DNA of 64,000 nt from Bacteroidaceae bacterium (GCA_017617315.1 JAFZWM010000044.1:21755-85754), one strand, 5' to 3'. Shown: positions 26,759 through 35,657, numbered from the stretch's first letter. Notes: a model not told the origin generated them from the sequence alone. Numbers and translations: made by a program.

Positions 26759-28662
26759 AGAGGATATATGCACTATTAACGCTTGTGATGCTGACGATAG
26801 CAGCCGCAGGCCAGACGCTTAACGTGAGAGTGGGTAGCGTAGTATATCAGTTTCCGGCAGACCAGACAGGCGAGATGACATATTCGGGCGGAACTACGCT
26901 TACCGTTATGGGCAAGACATTTGCCCTTGCCGAGATTACCAGCATGACGGTAGACAACACGAGCGTTACCGACGGAGCGGTAGGCGTTACCTACAACGGC
27001 ACATCGGCAACGGTAAGGGTGGCAGGCAACGTGGCGCAATACCTTACGCCAACGGTGAGCGGGGCGCACGTGTCGATAGTACAGAGCGAGAGTCTGGCAT
27101 CGGAGGTTACATACACCCTCGACGGCACGTCGGCCGACGGCGAGTTCTACATGGAAGGCTCGTACAAGGCAACGGTAGAGTTTAACGGTGTGACGCTTAC
27201 CAACACAACGCCCGTATATAGCGGCGCGGCCGTGCATATACAAAACGGCAAGCGCATAAAGGTAAAGGTGGTTACCGGCACTACAAACACGCTTTGCGAC
27301 GCAAAGGGCGGCTCGCAGAAAGCCTGTCTTTACATAAAGGGACACGCCGAGTTTGCGCAGAAGGGCACGCTTAATGTGGCTGGCAACGTGAAGCACGGCA
27401 TAAAGACCGGCGAGTACATGACTCTGAAGAATGCTGCCATAAACATAACATCGGCTGTGGGCGACGGCATATCGTGTGCCGAATACTTTGCTATGGAGAG
27501 CGGAGCGGTGAGCATAGCCGGAACGGGCGACGACGGCATACAATGCGACTTGGACGGCGAGGCTTCGACTGGCGAGACTACCGACCACGAGGAAGAGGAC
27601 AGCGGTAACATATACATAAGCGGCGGAACGCTGAACATATCAGTCTCGGCTGATGCTGCCAAGGGCATAAAGGCAGGCGGCGACCTGAGGATAAGCGGCG
27701 GCGAGATGACCGTCAAGACAACCGGAGGCGGCGTTTGGGACACCGACGACAAGTCGGTAAAGGCATCATCGTGCCTTAGTTCGGACGGCAACACCATTAT
27801 AAGCGGCGGAACGCTTGGGCTTACAAGCACGGGCGCAGGCGGCAAGGGCATAAACTGCGACGGCTCTCTGACTGCCACGGGCGGAACGGTTGTGGTAAGG
27901 ACATCGGGCAATGCCGTGGTGGCATCGGCAAACGGCACGCTGTCGGTTATATCAACATCAAGGCAACTTGACAGTTACACGAGCGACTACAAGTCGTCGC
28001 CAAAGGGCATAAAGGTTGACGGGGCTATAGTTGTAAGCGATGCTGCCGTGATAAGCATAACCACCTCGGGCGCAGGCGGCGAGGGTATTGAGAGCAAGCA
28101 GACGGTAGACATAAGGGGCGGACAGGTAACGATAAACGCTACCGACGATGCCGTTAATGCTTCGGGCGACCTAACTGTGAGCGGCGGCTATTTGTATGCC
28201 TGCTCTACAGGCAACGACGGTCTTGACGCCAACGGCAACTGCTACATTAAGGGTGGACTTGTGTATGCCATAGGAGCGGCATCGCCCGAGGTGGCAATAG
28301 ATGCAAACAGCGAGGAGCAGAAGAAACTGTATGTTACGGGCGGAACGATAGTTGCCATTGGCGGACTGGAGAGAGGGGCAAGTCTTTCGCAGTCGTGCTA
28401 TTCGGCTTCGTCGTGGAACAAGAATGTGTGGTACGCGCTTACCGTTGGCGGCGATACTTTTGCCTTCAGGACTCCGTCGGGGGGCGGCACAACGCTTGTG
28501 GTGTCGGGTGCCTCAACTCCTACGCTGAAGAGCGGCGTAAGCGTTAGCGGCGGAACGGAGATATTCGACGGTGCGGGCTATACAGGTGCAACGGTAAGCG
28601 GCGGCTCGTCGGTATCGCTGGCATCGTATTCGGCCAGCAGCGGTGGTATGGGCGGCAGATAA
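26755..28662 (+). CDS. exported Cthe_2159-type (DUF4353) carbohydrate-binding beta-helix protein
   Basis: 635 residues with a signal peptide (MKRIYALLTLVMLTIAAAGQ). The N-terminal ~100 residues repeat the theme of the preceding small protein (VRVGSVVYQFPADQTGEMTYS). Residues ~130-540 consist of many turns of the type ISGGTLNISVSADAAKGIKAGGDL, with KGIK and DGI motifs, as in the Cthe_2159 family of polygalacturonate-binding parallel beta-helices. The C-terminal tail is Gly/Ser-rich. Related proteins bind acidic polysaccharide, which would fit the pectin theme of the window. Coupled to the upstream gene by an ATGA overlap. Confidence 0.78.
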   Translation: MKRIYALLTLVMLTIAAAGQTLNVRVGSVVYQFPADQTGEMTYSGGTTLTVMGKTFALAEITSMTVDNTSVTDGAVGVTYNGTSATVRVAGNVAQYLTPTVSGAHVSIVQSESLASEVTYTLDGTSADGEFYMEGSYKATVEFNGVTLTNTTPVYSGAAVHIQNGKRIKVKVVTGTTNTLCDAKGGSQKACLYIKGHAEFAQKGTLNVAGNVKHGIKTGEYMTLKNAAINITSAVGDGISCAEYFAMESGAVSIAGTGDDGIQCDLDGEASTGETTDHEEEDSGNIYISGGTLNISVSADAAKGIKAGGDLRISGGEMTVKTTGGGVWDTDDKSVKASSCLSSDGNTIISGGTLGLTSTGAGGKGINCDGSLTATGGTVVVRTSGNAVVASANGTLSVISTSRQLDSYTSDYKSSPKGIKVDGAIVVSDAAVISITTSGAGGEGIESKQTVDIRGGQVTINATDDAVNASGDLTVSGGYLYACSTGNDGLDANGNCYIKGGLVYAIGAASPEVAIDANSEEQKKLYVTGGTIVAIGGLERGASLSQSCYSASSWNKNVWYALTVGGDTFAFRTPSGGGTTLVVSGASTPTLKSGVSVSGGTEIFDGAGYTGATVSGGSSVSLASYSASSGGMGGR

Positions 28663-28700
28663 CTAAGTTTGCATTTTTTTAGGTATTTACGAAAAAATGC

Positions 28701-28708
28701 TATATTTG
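28701..28708 (+). promoter_or_regulatory. -7 element of a possible short transcript
   Basis: TATATTTG fits TAnnTTTG; no clear -33 element is seen 18-20 bp upstream. The only thing downstream on this strand before a terminator-like hairpin is a nine-codon frame. Confidence 0.4.
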
Positions 28709-28713
28709 CATCT

Positions 28714-28795
28714 GATAAAATCGTTTTTTATAAAGATTGAATGATGAAAAAAGATTCCCTCACGCTGTGAAGCGCGGGGGAATTGTGTTTTTGTT
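28714..28795 (+). ncRNA. candidate small RNA or orphan leader
   Basis: A TAnnTTTG element at 28701 is followed about 50 bp later by a hairpin (TTCCCTCACGC 28755-28765 with GCGCGGGGGAA 28772-28782) and a U-rich tail, giving a predicted transcript of about 80 nt. It contains the tiny frame MMKKDSLTL (28741-28770), whose stop lies in the hairpin loop. No plus-strand gene follows, so this is either a small RNA or a relic leader. Confidence 0.35.
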
Positions 28796-28825
28796 GGGGG
28801 ATGGGGGCGAGTGTGAGTTTCTTTT

Positions 28826-29140
28826 TTAAAAGTATGCGGTGTTGTTCTTCCTTATGGCGCACAGTTTGATGAAAGCCAGCGACGTTATTATGAAGGTGGT
28901 GTTGTTGTCGTTAATCTTTTCTTTCAGTTCGTTAATCTCGAGCATGATGCACTCGGGGTCGGTAAGTTCGTATTCGAGCATGAAGCCAGCGAGATTGTCG
29001 GCTGTGGCAAAGAGTTCTTCGGCAGGAAGTACAGGCTTCATGCTCCTTACCGCCTCGTGCGTGATAATGAAGACAAAGTCTTTGTAGAGTTTCAGCCTTG
29101 CCATCTTTTTTTGCTTCTCGTTGTGTAATTGTGCTATCAT
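28826..29140 (-). CDS. small helical protein, partner of the upstream unknown gene
   Basis: 104 residues. The ATG at 29140 overlaps the upstream stop (ATGA), so translation is coupled. The product starts MIAQLHNEKQKKMARLKLYK, continues with an acidic helical middle (PAEELFATADNLAGFMLEYEL, DPECIMLEINELKEKINDN) and ends with a hydrophobic TTFIITSLAFIKLCAI. No family is recognised. The size and coupling suit an obligate partner, such as an antitoxin or accessory subunit, but that is inference. Confidence 0.6.
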   Translation of the reverse strand: MIAQLHNEKQKKMARLKLYKDFVFIITHEAVRSMKPVLPAEELFATADNLAGFMLEYELTDPECIMLEINELKEKINDNNTTFIITSLAFIKLCAIRKNNTAYF

Positions 29141-30111
29141 GCCGCTCCCTCCTTTTCGTCTTTCTTTTCGTCGTTTTCTGTCTTCATGTTGTTTACAAAC
29201 CTTAGCAGTTCGTTCTCGGCGGTAAGCAAGGCCTTTTGTGCCTCTTCTTCGTTGGTGGTGTTGTACTTGCCGAAGATGACGTTGAGGTGAGTAGTGTCGA
29301 ACTCGTTTGTAATAATGCTGTCGCCCTCCTCGCAGTTGTCTATAAAGCAAGTGAAGCGTGCTCCGTCGGTGGTTATTATCTCGATGCTTCCGCCTGTGTT
29401 GGCCTGAAACTTTACCAGATTGCGTATGAAGACGCTCGACTTGTCCACCTCGATGAACGCCTTGTCTTCGGGCGGGTTCAGTTCGAGAACCGAGCGGTAT
29501 TTCTTGCGGCTTTCCTCCTCGTTGAGTTTGATGGCAAAGTCCATAATACGCTGGTCTTCGAGGTCTTCTCCGCTGAATGTCTCGGGTAGTTTGCCGTCGC
29601 TTATGTTGAAGCGAATTTTTGCTGTGTTGAACTGCCTCATGTTCCACGCCTTGTAGAAGTCGCGCGGATAGTATTGCGGATGCAGTTCTATGCCGATGTG
29701 GAAGTTCTGCCTCATGTTACGGTCGAGCACCTGTTGCAGGATTTTCTTCAGCGAGTCGGTAGAACTGAACGACTCTTTCTTTTTCTGAATGGCTATGCGC
29801 CTGCAGTTTGCGCGGTTGTCGATGATAACGAAGCATGGCGGTTCGTGCAGCACATCTACGGTTCTGAAGTTTTGTACCACCTCCTTTGTTTTTTCGTTGG
29901 CAATTTGCATAACGATGATGTCGTTGTTTAGTGACAGGTGTCGTACATTGTGCTTGTATGTTTTGCATGTCTGTTCGTTGCCAAGTGTGAACTCTATGCT
30001 TTTGTCTGTTTGCAGCAGGGAGCCGAGGTGCTTTTGCCTCTGTGCCCATACCGTTTCGGCAAACATGTCGTCTTTGAGATATTTCAGGTAATATTGTGCG
30101 AATTTCGCCAT
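29137..30111 (-). CDS. unrecognised cytoplasmic protein, first gene of a coupled pair
   Basis: 324 residues from the ATG at 30111, chosen over in-frame upstream codons because it follows a normal leader (MAKFAQYYLKYL). There is no signal peptide, membrane segment or nucleotide-binding motif. The middle contains a strand-rich segment PPCFVIIDNRANCRRIAIQKKK, then SLKKILQQVLDRNMRQ and NFHIGIELHPQYYPRDFYKAW; the tail is Lys/Glu-rich. The layout (beta-rich core, charged tail, tiny coupled partner) is what one sees in accessory defence or toxin-type pairs, but I cannot name a family. A TACATTTG -7-like element lies at 30156-30163 on the minus strand. Confidence 0.65.
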   Translation of the reverse strand: MAKFAQYYLKYLKDDMFAETVWAQRQKHLGSLLQTDKSIEFTLGNEQTCKTYKHNVRHLSLNNDIIVMQIANEKTKEVVQNFRTVDVLHEPPCFVIIDNRANCRRIAIQKKKESFSSTDSLKKILQQVLDRNMRQNFHIGIELHPQYYPRDFYKAWNMRQFNTAKIRFNISDGKLPETFSGEDLEDQRIMDFAIKLNEEESRKKYRSVLELNPPEDKAFIEVDKSSVFIRNLVKFQANTGGSIEIITTDGARFTCFIDNCEEGDSIITNEFDTTHLNVIFGKYNTTNEEEAQKALLTAENELLRFVNNMKTENDEKKDEKEGAA

Positions 30112-30163
30112 GATAAATCTATGGTGTTTGTTTAGCAGAAAATTTAATATAGAGGCAAATGTA

Positions 30164-30413
30164 GTAATAGAAAATGAAAATAGCCTTATAAAATACAAAA
30201 AATGTTGTTTCTTGAATAAATATAAGTGTCTGGGGCGATTGCCTTTTTTTTAAATTGACAATTGACAATGTTTTGAATTCAAAATTCATAATTCAAAATT
30301 CATAATTGACAATGTTTTGAGTTGAAAGTTTTTTGAGATGTAAAAAATGGGCGACAGAAAGCACTTTGTCTGTTGCCTTCTGCCGCCCCGCTTGCTTATC
30401 TGTCTTTTCTGTC
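30164..30413. repeat. intergenic stretch with heptamer repeats
   Basis: Heptamers AATTGAC, AATTCAA and AATTCAT fill about 30250-30335. A GGCGACAGA/TCTGTTGCC hairpin lies near 30350-30377. No gene is seen. Confidence 0.6.
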
Positions 30414-30582
30414 TCAATATTCCATTGCTGCCGGAAGTTCCTTAGCCTGAGCCACCATCTTCTCTACCTCGGCAACGGCTGGTACGCGTTGAACGAGATG
30501 CTTCTGCGCATTAACCTCTTCTAACCTTTTATTGCTTGTAACGGCTGCGCCGGGCGATATGATGCTTATATTCTGCTGTTTA
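30414..30582 (-). pseudogene. 3' fragment of an unidentified gene
   Basis: On the minus strand about 55 codons without a start read HKQQNISIISPGAAVTSNKR, continue with LEEVNAQKHLVQRVPAVAEV and end EKMVAQAKELPAAMEY at a stop (30414-30416). Composition looks coding. The upstream side is cut by a stop and by the AACTGTAAC repeat at 30592-30616. Likely the tail of a gene destroyed by repeat insertion; the family is unknown. Confidence 0.3.
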
Positions 30583-30591
30583 TGTTATGGC

Positions 30592-30616
30592 GGTTACAGT
30601 TACAGTTGTTACAGTT
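30592..30616. repeat. partial copy of the dispersed cassette
   Basis: In reverse orientation, this carries the AACTGTAACAACTGTAAC part that ends the two 67-bp cassettes at 16789 and 25101. Confidence 0.6.
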
Positions 30617-30819
30617 GTTTTTTTGATGTTGTGAGCTGTGGTGCTGGGCTATGCTTTTGCTGTATGGCTGCAAGACTGATAGTTGCGTGTTGCCATGGTT
30701 GCAGGCAACCGCAGTTTGAGCCAGAATACAGGCTGAACTTGGAGGTCAGAGAGATGCTTGCTGTTAAGGTGCCTGTGCCATGGCAAAATAAAAAATGAAA
30801 AAAATATGCTCGGAAGGGC

Positions 30820-30848
30820 TTGTATTTAAATTAAATTGTCTAAATTTG
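30820..30848 (+). promoter_or_regulatory. promoter of tRNA-Pro
   Basis: TTG at 30820-30822 and TAAATTTG at 30841-30848 with 18 bp between them; the tRNA begins 18 bp downstream. Confidence 0.6.
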
Positions 30849-30866
30849 CATTCGCTTTAGGGCAAT

Positions 30867-30939
30867 CGGGATGTAGCGCAGTTGGTAGCGCACTACGTTC
30901 GGGACGTAGGGGTCGGGCGTTCGAATCGCCTCATCCCGA
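30867..30939 (+). tRNA. tRNA-Pro (anticodon CGG)
   Basis: A complete cloverleaf: acceptor CGGGATG/CATCCCG, D arm GCGC...GCGC, anticodon stem CTACG/CGTAG with loop TTCGGGA (anticodon CGG, G37 as expected for proline), T arm with TTCGAAT. The discriminator is A and CCA is not encoded. It decodes CCG. Confidence 0.95.
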
Positions 30940-30943
30940 CAAG

Positions 30944-30980
30944 AAAGGGCAAGTGAAACATTTCGCTTGCCTTTCTTTTT
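30944..30980 (+). terminator. terminator after tRNA-Pro
   Basis: AAAGGGCAAGTGAAA pairs with TTTCGCTTGCCTTT with one bulged G, followed by CTTTTT. Confidence 0.75.
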
Positions 30981-30996
30981 ATCAGGAATCAAACAA

Positions 30997-31037
30997 AAAA
31001 AGAGGCCTCATTCCGAAGAAGAATGAAGCCTTTTTTT
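30997..31037 (-). terminator. bidirectional terminator after the secreted protein at 31055
   Basis: AGGCCTCATTC and GAATGAAGCCT form a stem with one mismatch, flanked by A and T runs on both sides. Confidence 0.7.
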
Positions 31038-31054
31038 ATTGTTGTTAAAAGCGA

Positions 31055-31789
31055 TTATTTAACCATTACTTTCTTGCCCTTGATGATGTACATGCCATTC
31101 TTTGCGTTCTGTACGCGCTGGCCGCTCAGGTTGTAGATTGCTCCGTCTTCCTGTTTGTCGGCTGCAACACCTTTGACGTTTGTTGTAGACTCTTCGGTTA
31201 CGATGGTAATCTTGGTGATAACCATGTTCTTGAGAACCTTGAAACCGAAATATCCCGGAGTTGAAGTGATGGTGATTGTTTCGCCCGAAGCAATCTCGGT
31301 TACGCCAGAAACTGCATCAACCTCGCCAATCTTAGCAACAGTATTGTGCTTCTCTTCGGCTTCGTCTGCACTTACGGCTGCAGCCCATATCATCTTATTA
31401 GACTCATCGGCTGCAGTGTATTCGATTGTAACAGTACTTCCGGCAACCACTCCGTCGATTACCATTTCTTTGTTTGATGGACATTTCAGACCACCATCCC
31501 CCATGTTGCCGTTGATACGGTCGCTACGTCTCCAAACATGGCATACTTGAGGCAGAACGCTGCCTTCAGCCCATGTGTAGCCTTTGAAATCCTGACGCTT
31601 GTTGTCTGTCTTGTCGGCTGCTTCCCAAATGTAGAATACAGCTCCATTGGCTGTGCTACCGTTAAGGTTCGCTGGATTCTCGCCAGCTGCGGCAGCAGCC
31701 GCAAAGTCGTAAACAAAAGTTACTTTTTCTTGCGCAAAAGATGTCAAAGATGCAAAAGCAAGCATCAAAAGAGTAAATGTTTTTCTCAT
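31055..31789 (-). CDS. secreted protein with type IX-like C-terminal domain
   Basis: 244 residues with a clear signal peptide (MRKTFTLLMLAFASLTSFAQ). The middle (TFVYDFAAAAAAGENPANLN, IDGVVAGSTVTIEYTAADES, ITITSTPGYFGFKVLKNMVI) looks like a single beta-sandwich. The C-terminus AIYNLSGQRVQNAKNGMYIIK plus a basic tail is the same Por-type sorting or anchoring domain seen on three other proteins in this window. No catalytic motif is seen; binding or adhesion is the most that can be inferred. Confidence 0.7.
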   Translation of the reverse strand: MRKTFTLLMLAFASLTSFAQEKVTFVYDFAAAAAAGENPANLNGSTANGAVFYIWEAADKTDNKRQDFKGYTWAEGSVLPQVCHVWRRSDRINGNMGDGGLKCPSNKEMVIDGVVAGSTVTIEYTAADESNKMIWAAAVSADEAEEKHNTVAKIGEVDAVSGVTEIASGETITITSTPGYFGFKVLKNMVITKITIVTEESTTNVKGVAADKQEDGAIYNLSGQRVQNAKNGMYIIKGKKVMVK

Positions 31790-31972
31790 ACGTTTAAATT
31801 TTAATTTGTATTTTTTTGGTTATAGTTAAAAGTATACCCAAAAGTATAACATTAAATTAAAGTCGGCAATTTTTAAGGCGTTTTTTTGAGGTCTGAAGAC
31901 AAAATTTGTGCGTTTTTCCTATTCTTCGGCGTTTTTCAGGCTCGATTTTACTGTTCGCCCGGCTGCTTTTTG

Positions 31973-32010
31973 GATGATGCAAGCCGCGTTTTTTGCCGAC
32001 TTGCATCATC
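31973..32010. repeat. 11-bp perfect inverted repeat
   Basis: GATGATGCAAG (31973-31983) and CTTGCATCATC (32000-32010) sit just past the stop of the minus-strand membrane protein. There is no T run, so it may be an RNA 3'-end hairpin rather than a classic terminator. Confidence 0.5.
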
Positions 32011-32015
32011 TGCTG

Positions 32016-32666
32016 CTATTTTTTTATGAACAAGCGTTTTCCGATAAGCGTGAATAAAAGGGTAAGCAGAAGGATGTTGAAGATGAGGGCTCCGATGGCA
32101 AACGGCTTTCTGCTATTTTTATAGAAGTCGTCGCAAGTCTGTACTCTTTCCTTGTCTATGCCGTGCTCCTTGGTGTACTTGTTCCATAGTGCGCTTGTTG
32201 TAGGTGCTGAATACAGATGGTTCCAGACTTTTTTGTCCGTATCAACCTCGTATAGCCTGTATGTTGAGGCATCTTCGAATTTGTCGCCCGAAGAAACGAC
32301 AATCTTGTTGTCATAAACGAGAATCTCTTTTGCGTGGTCGCCTCCATCTACATTCTTGCCTACAAAAGTCCAGTCGGGAACATCTGTCCAATTCAGATAA
32401 TAGTCGTCGTTTACATAGACTTTGGCATAGTCGCCCATTCCTGTGTCGGTATTTGTTATTGTGGCATATAGGAAGGCTTCGAAAATGATTAGGACGAAGA
32501 ATGACATAATGCAAAATGGCGGAGATATTGCCCATGCCCAGTATCTTACTCTTTTCTTGGTAACAGCCTTGAAGATGATTGCAGATATAATTCCGCCAAC
32601 GACGGCAAGGCCAGAAAGGAATAGCGCGACTATAAACCAGAAAATCAGTCCGAATATCAGTTCCAT
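32016..32666 (-). CDS. membrane protein of unknown function
   Basis: 216 residues with hydrophobic helices at about 1-30, 45-68 and 190-210, and an exported or cytoplasmic loop of ~120 residues between the second and third (NWTDVPDWTFVGKNVDGGDH, then STYRLYEVDTDKKVWNHLYS). No family is recognised. It lies 30 bp from the next minus-strand gene upstream and may be co-transcribed with it. Confidence 0.6.
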   Translation of the reverse strand: MELIFGLIFWFIVALFLSGLAVVGGIISAIIFKAVTKKRVRYWAWAISPPFCIMSFFVLIIFEAFLYATITNTDTGMGDYAKVYVNDDYYLNWTDVPDWTFVGKNVDGGDHAKEILVYDNKIVVSSGDKFEDASTYRLYEVDTDKKVWNHLYSAPTTSALWNKYTKEHGIDKERVQTCDDFYKNSRKPFAIGALIFNILLLTLLFTLIGKRLFIKK

Positions 32667-32696
32667 GGTAGAAGGTGTTTTGTGGATGATTAAAGA

Positions 32697-35657
32697 TTAT
32701 TTTGCAAGAAATTTGATGTATTGTTCCATTGTCTTGTTTCGGCATTTCTCGTCGGTTATGCACTCGAGTGGTACTGACGAGCAGATGACGCGGTATTTTC
32801 CCCTTCCGTAGGCTATGGTTGCGCAGATGTCCTGCCCGTCGAAGTCGGCGAGTGGGAGAGAGCCGTTCACGCCTATAAGCCCCGTAGGATGCTGCACGGC
32901 ATAGCAGTTGTTGTTGGCCGTGGTGTAGATTTCGTAGCTGCTCTTGTCCGACTTGACGAGTATGGGCAGACTGTCTGAAGTACACTCGCCGCCGCAATAT
33001 TTCAGCCATCTTGATGCAAAGATACTGTCGGCCTCGCTCTTTAGTCCGCTGGCTATGTATGCGCCCGTAAGCAGCACCTTACCGCCTTTGTTAAGATAGC
33101 CCTTCAGTTGCGATTTCACGCCCTCGGAGAAGAGCGGCCTGCTGGTGAGCGACCAGTCCTCCTTCTGCAATCCGCCAATTATGTCGATGATGCCGTATGC
33201 CGCCGTGCTGCCCATCTCCTCGAATGCCTCCTTGCTGCACGATACGAACGACCAGTTGCGCATCTCGGCAATGGCCTTGCCGTGCGTGTGCGGATAGTCG
33301 AACGTGTTGCCCATCACAACCTTTCCGTTCATCTCGCGGTTGCTGAATCCCAGTCCGTCCTCAGTCTCCTTGCCTATGGTAGCCTTTGTGAAGCAAGTCT
33401 GCTCTCCGCTGAAGCCCGGAAACTTCTTGTAAGGCACGCCGTATTCAGCCTTTATGTCGAATCCCTGAAGCGAGTCGTTGTTAATCTCCGCCGGGCCGCA
33501 CAGACGCGTGAAGGCGTTGACAATCAGAATTGTATTCTTCTTTTTGCTGCCCAGAGCCTTGCTCGATATGTATGCCGAAAGAGTCTCGCTGTCAAGACTC
33601 TCGCCGCCGTCGTTTATTGCTGTAACCTTGAAGTCGTACATCACGTCGGTATCGAGCAGGACGGTAATGCTCGTCTTTCCGTTTGAGATGAGCATGCCGT
33701 TGTCGAAGTCGGCATCGCCCTTGCGTGTGTACAGAATGTAGGCCGTTGGGGCTGCCGATGGCGACAGCTTGTCGGCGGTAGGCTTCCAGCTTAGAGTTAC
33801 CGCCGCCTCCTGACGGTTGGGCTGCGATATGGCAAAAGCGTGTACCGGAAGAGGCTGCACCACCTCGCTTGTGCCGTGCATCAGGTTTATGTATTTGAGC
33901 ACGCCCTTGTATATGCCGCGCGCCAGAAGAAACTTGAAATAAGGGTCCTGGCCGTAGTGAAGGTCGGAGAAATTCTGGTGCGAGAGCGTCTCGATGATGA
34001 ACGACGGAAACTCCGGGTTGCGCGTCTCGCTATAGTTGTCGTTGAGCAGACGCCTTCTCGGCCATTCGGGCACGGCCGTCCTAAGCTCCTTCTGCACCTC
34101 CTGAAGGGCGAGCTCGGTCATGTTGCGCGATGTGTATCTCGACACACCCGTATTGAACACGTCGATGCCCTCGTTCTGGAGAGTATAGATGCCAAGCGTA
34201 CCGATTAGCTGGTCGTCCTTTCTGAATCCGGCATCGCTATGTACGGCGAGCGACAGTTCGAACGGCACTTTCTGCCCCTCCAGTCCCGGATTGTAGACAG
34301 AGCCGCCCGACAGATAGTTGATGGCATACGGGCGCGCGTTGATATCGTCGGGATAGTCGTTTGTGCCTTCTCTCGACGAGTACACCTCGTATGGCATTCC
34401 TGCCCATTGCATGGAGTATCGTGCGCCTTCGAGGTATCGTGGCATACCGCTTGTGGTAGGCGTCTCGCCGTCAAGACCGCGCGCTATGTTGCCCATTCCG
34501 CCTCCGAAGCGGACGGCATCGGCCGAGACGAATCCCTTTGTGCTGCTGTAGTTTGACAGAACGACCTTGTTGTCGTCGCCGTTACCCTTGCCAAAGGCGT
34601 ATGTGCCCAGATATACCCATGTGCCGCCGCCCATCTGCTGGTTTACCTTTACAACCGTCTTTATTCCCCTGTGGATGATGATGTACTGGGCATCGTTTAC
34701 CGCCCATTTTACAGGCTGGTATGATACATATACGGCATAGCTGCCCTCCGCGTCAAAGTCGGGAATCCATTCGGCCGAAGCCGTCTCGCCCTTGGTTGAT
34801 GTGGCAATCATCCGGGCTGTTCCGTCGCAGAAAGGATTGTCGCCCTCGAGATAAGTATCCTTTATGTGTGCGAATCCTGGAGTTGGCGTCTTGCCCCATC
34901 CCTTGCCGTATTCCTTGTACGAGCCTTTGGAGTTATGGTCGTTGTCTACGATGGCTTCCTGCTCCTGCCAGTCGCGCTCGCGTGTAGAGTAGACTACCGC
35001 TCCCGAGCGTTCGAGCATAGGGATAAGGAACGGCACGACGATGGTCTGCGTGAACAAGTCCTCGCTTGTGGCGAAGATTGACGGACGCTGCCAGTTCCAG
35101 CAGTTGAGAGCCTGCTTGAAGTATCGGCCGTGGCTTGCCCACAGGGCTATGTGCCTTCCGTCGAGCCCCTTGCTTGCGCGGTAGGGCACGGAGATGTTCC
35201 TTACCCAGGGCTTTCCCTTGTAGTCGATGTCGTGCCACAGACGGTTTTGCATTATGGTGTTGCGCATATCGTCGGACTGCTGCTTCTCGATGGGCAGTCC
35301 GTCGGCGTAGATTGTTATCTTGTAGTTTGAAAAACGTTTAGGCAGTAATGCCTTGACATCGCTGTAAAGACCGTTTATCACCTGCTTGGTAAACGGCTGC
35401 GTGCTGAATGTGTTGTTGCCGTATATGTTTATGTGCTGCGCTATTGTATCTACCTCTACGTTTCTTATGCCGCTACTGTTTATGTTGGCCAGCTTGCTGC
35501 GGTAGCTTTCGAAATAGGGTACAATCTTGTTTCTCACCTGTTTCTCGGCCGTGCCGTATGGTGGTATCTGTGCATACACAACGAAGACTGACAGAAAGAA
35601 TCCTGTCAGTCCGCATGCTAATTTCTTTTTGATTTGTAAACTATCAGTCAATTTCAC
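32697..35657 (-). CDS. secreted N-acetylmuramoyl-L-alanine amidase-like protein with inserted golvesin/xanthan-lyase-like domain
   Basis: 986 residues with a signal peptide ending at about residue 29. The order of motifs is that of Amidase_3 enzymes: ALWASHGRYF (His176), an RE/EQE segment near 225-235, SLAVHSDAGF (~490) and FIIETLSHQN (~568), giving the two His and two Glu zinc/catalytic positions. Between the first and third lies an inserted ~110-residue beta domain (GTARMIATSTKGETASAEWI to VSADAVRFGGGMG) like the golvesin/xanthan-lyase carbohydrate-binding module. A fibronectin-III-like domain (~615-700) and a Rossmann-like C-terminal region follow. It probably cleaves or remodels peptidoglycan in the periplasm or at the cell surface. 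It overlaps the acyltransferase gene by 14 bp. Confidence 0.75.
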   Translation of the reverse strand: MKLTDSLQIKKKLACGLTGFFLSVFVVYAQIPPYGTAEKQVRNKIVPYFESYRSKLANINSSGIRNVEVDTIAQHINIYGNNTFSTQPFTKQVINGLYSDVKALLPKRFSNYKITIYADGLPIEKQQSDDMRNTIMQNRLWHDIDYKGKPWVRNISVPYRASKGLDGRHIALWASHGRYFKQALNCWNWQRPSIFATSEDLFTQTIVVPFLIPMLERSGAVVYSTRERDWQEQEAIVDNDHNSKGSYKEYGKGWGKTPTPGFAHIKDTYLEGDNPFCDGTARMIATSTKGETASAEWIPDFDAEGSYAVYVSYQPVKWAVNDAQYIIIHRGIKTVVKVNQQMGGGTWVYLGTYAFGKGNGDDNKVVLSNYSSTKGFVSADAVRFGGGMGNIARGLDGETPTTSGMPRYLEGARYSMQWAGMPYEVYSSREGTNDYPDDINARPYAINYLSGGSVYNPGLEGQKVPFELSLAVHSDAGFRKDDQLIGTLGIYTLQNEGIDVFNTGVSRYTSRNMTELALQEVQKELRTAVPEWPRRRLLNDNYSETRNPEFPSFIIETLSHQNFSDLHYGQDPYFKFLLARGIYKGVLKYINLMHGTSEVVQPLPVHAFAISQPNRQEAAVTLSWKPTADKLSPSAAPTAYILYTRKGDADFDNGMLISNGKTSITVLLDTDVMYDFKVTAINDGGESLDSETLSAYISSKALGSKKKNTILIVNAFTRLCGPAEINNDSLQGFDIKAEYGVPYKKFPGFSGEQTCFTKATIGKETEDGLGFSNREMNGKVVMGNTFDYPHTHGKAIAEMRNWSFVSCSKEAFEEMGSTAAYGIIDIIGGLQKEDWSLTSRPLFSEGVKSQLKGYLNKGGKVLLTGAYIASGLKSEADSIFASRWLKYCGGECTSDSLPILVKSDKSSYEIYTTANNNCYAVQHPTGLIGVNGSLPLADFDGQDICATIAYGRGKYRVICSSVPLECITDEKCRNKTMEQYIKFLAK

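Noticed and set aside
30532..30798. 88-codon Cys-rich plus-strand frame
   Set aside because: Composition is implausible, it begins in repeat-flanking DNA and has no leader; it is more likely chance.
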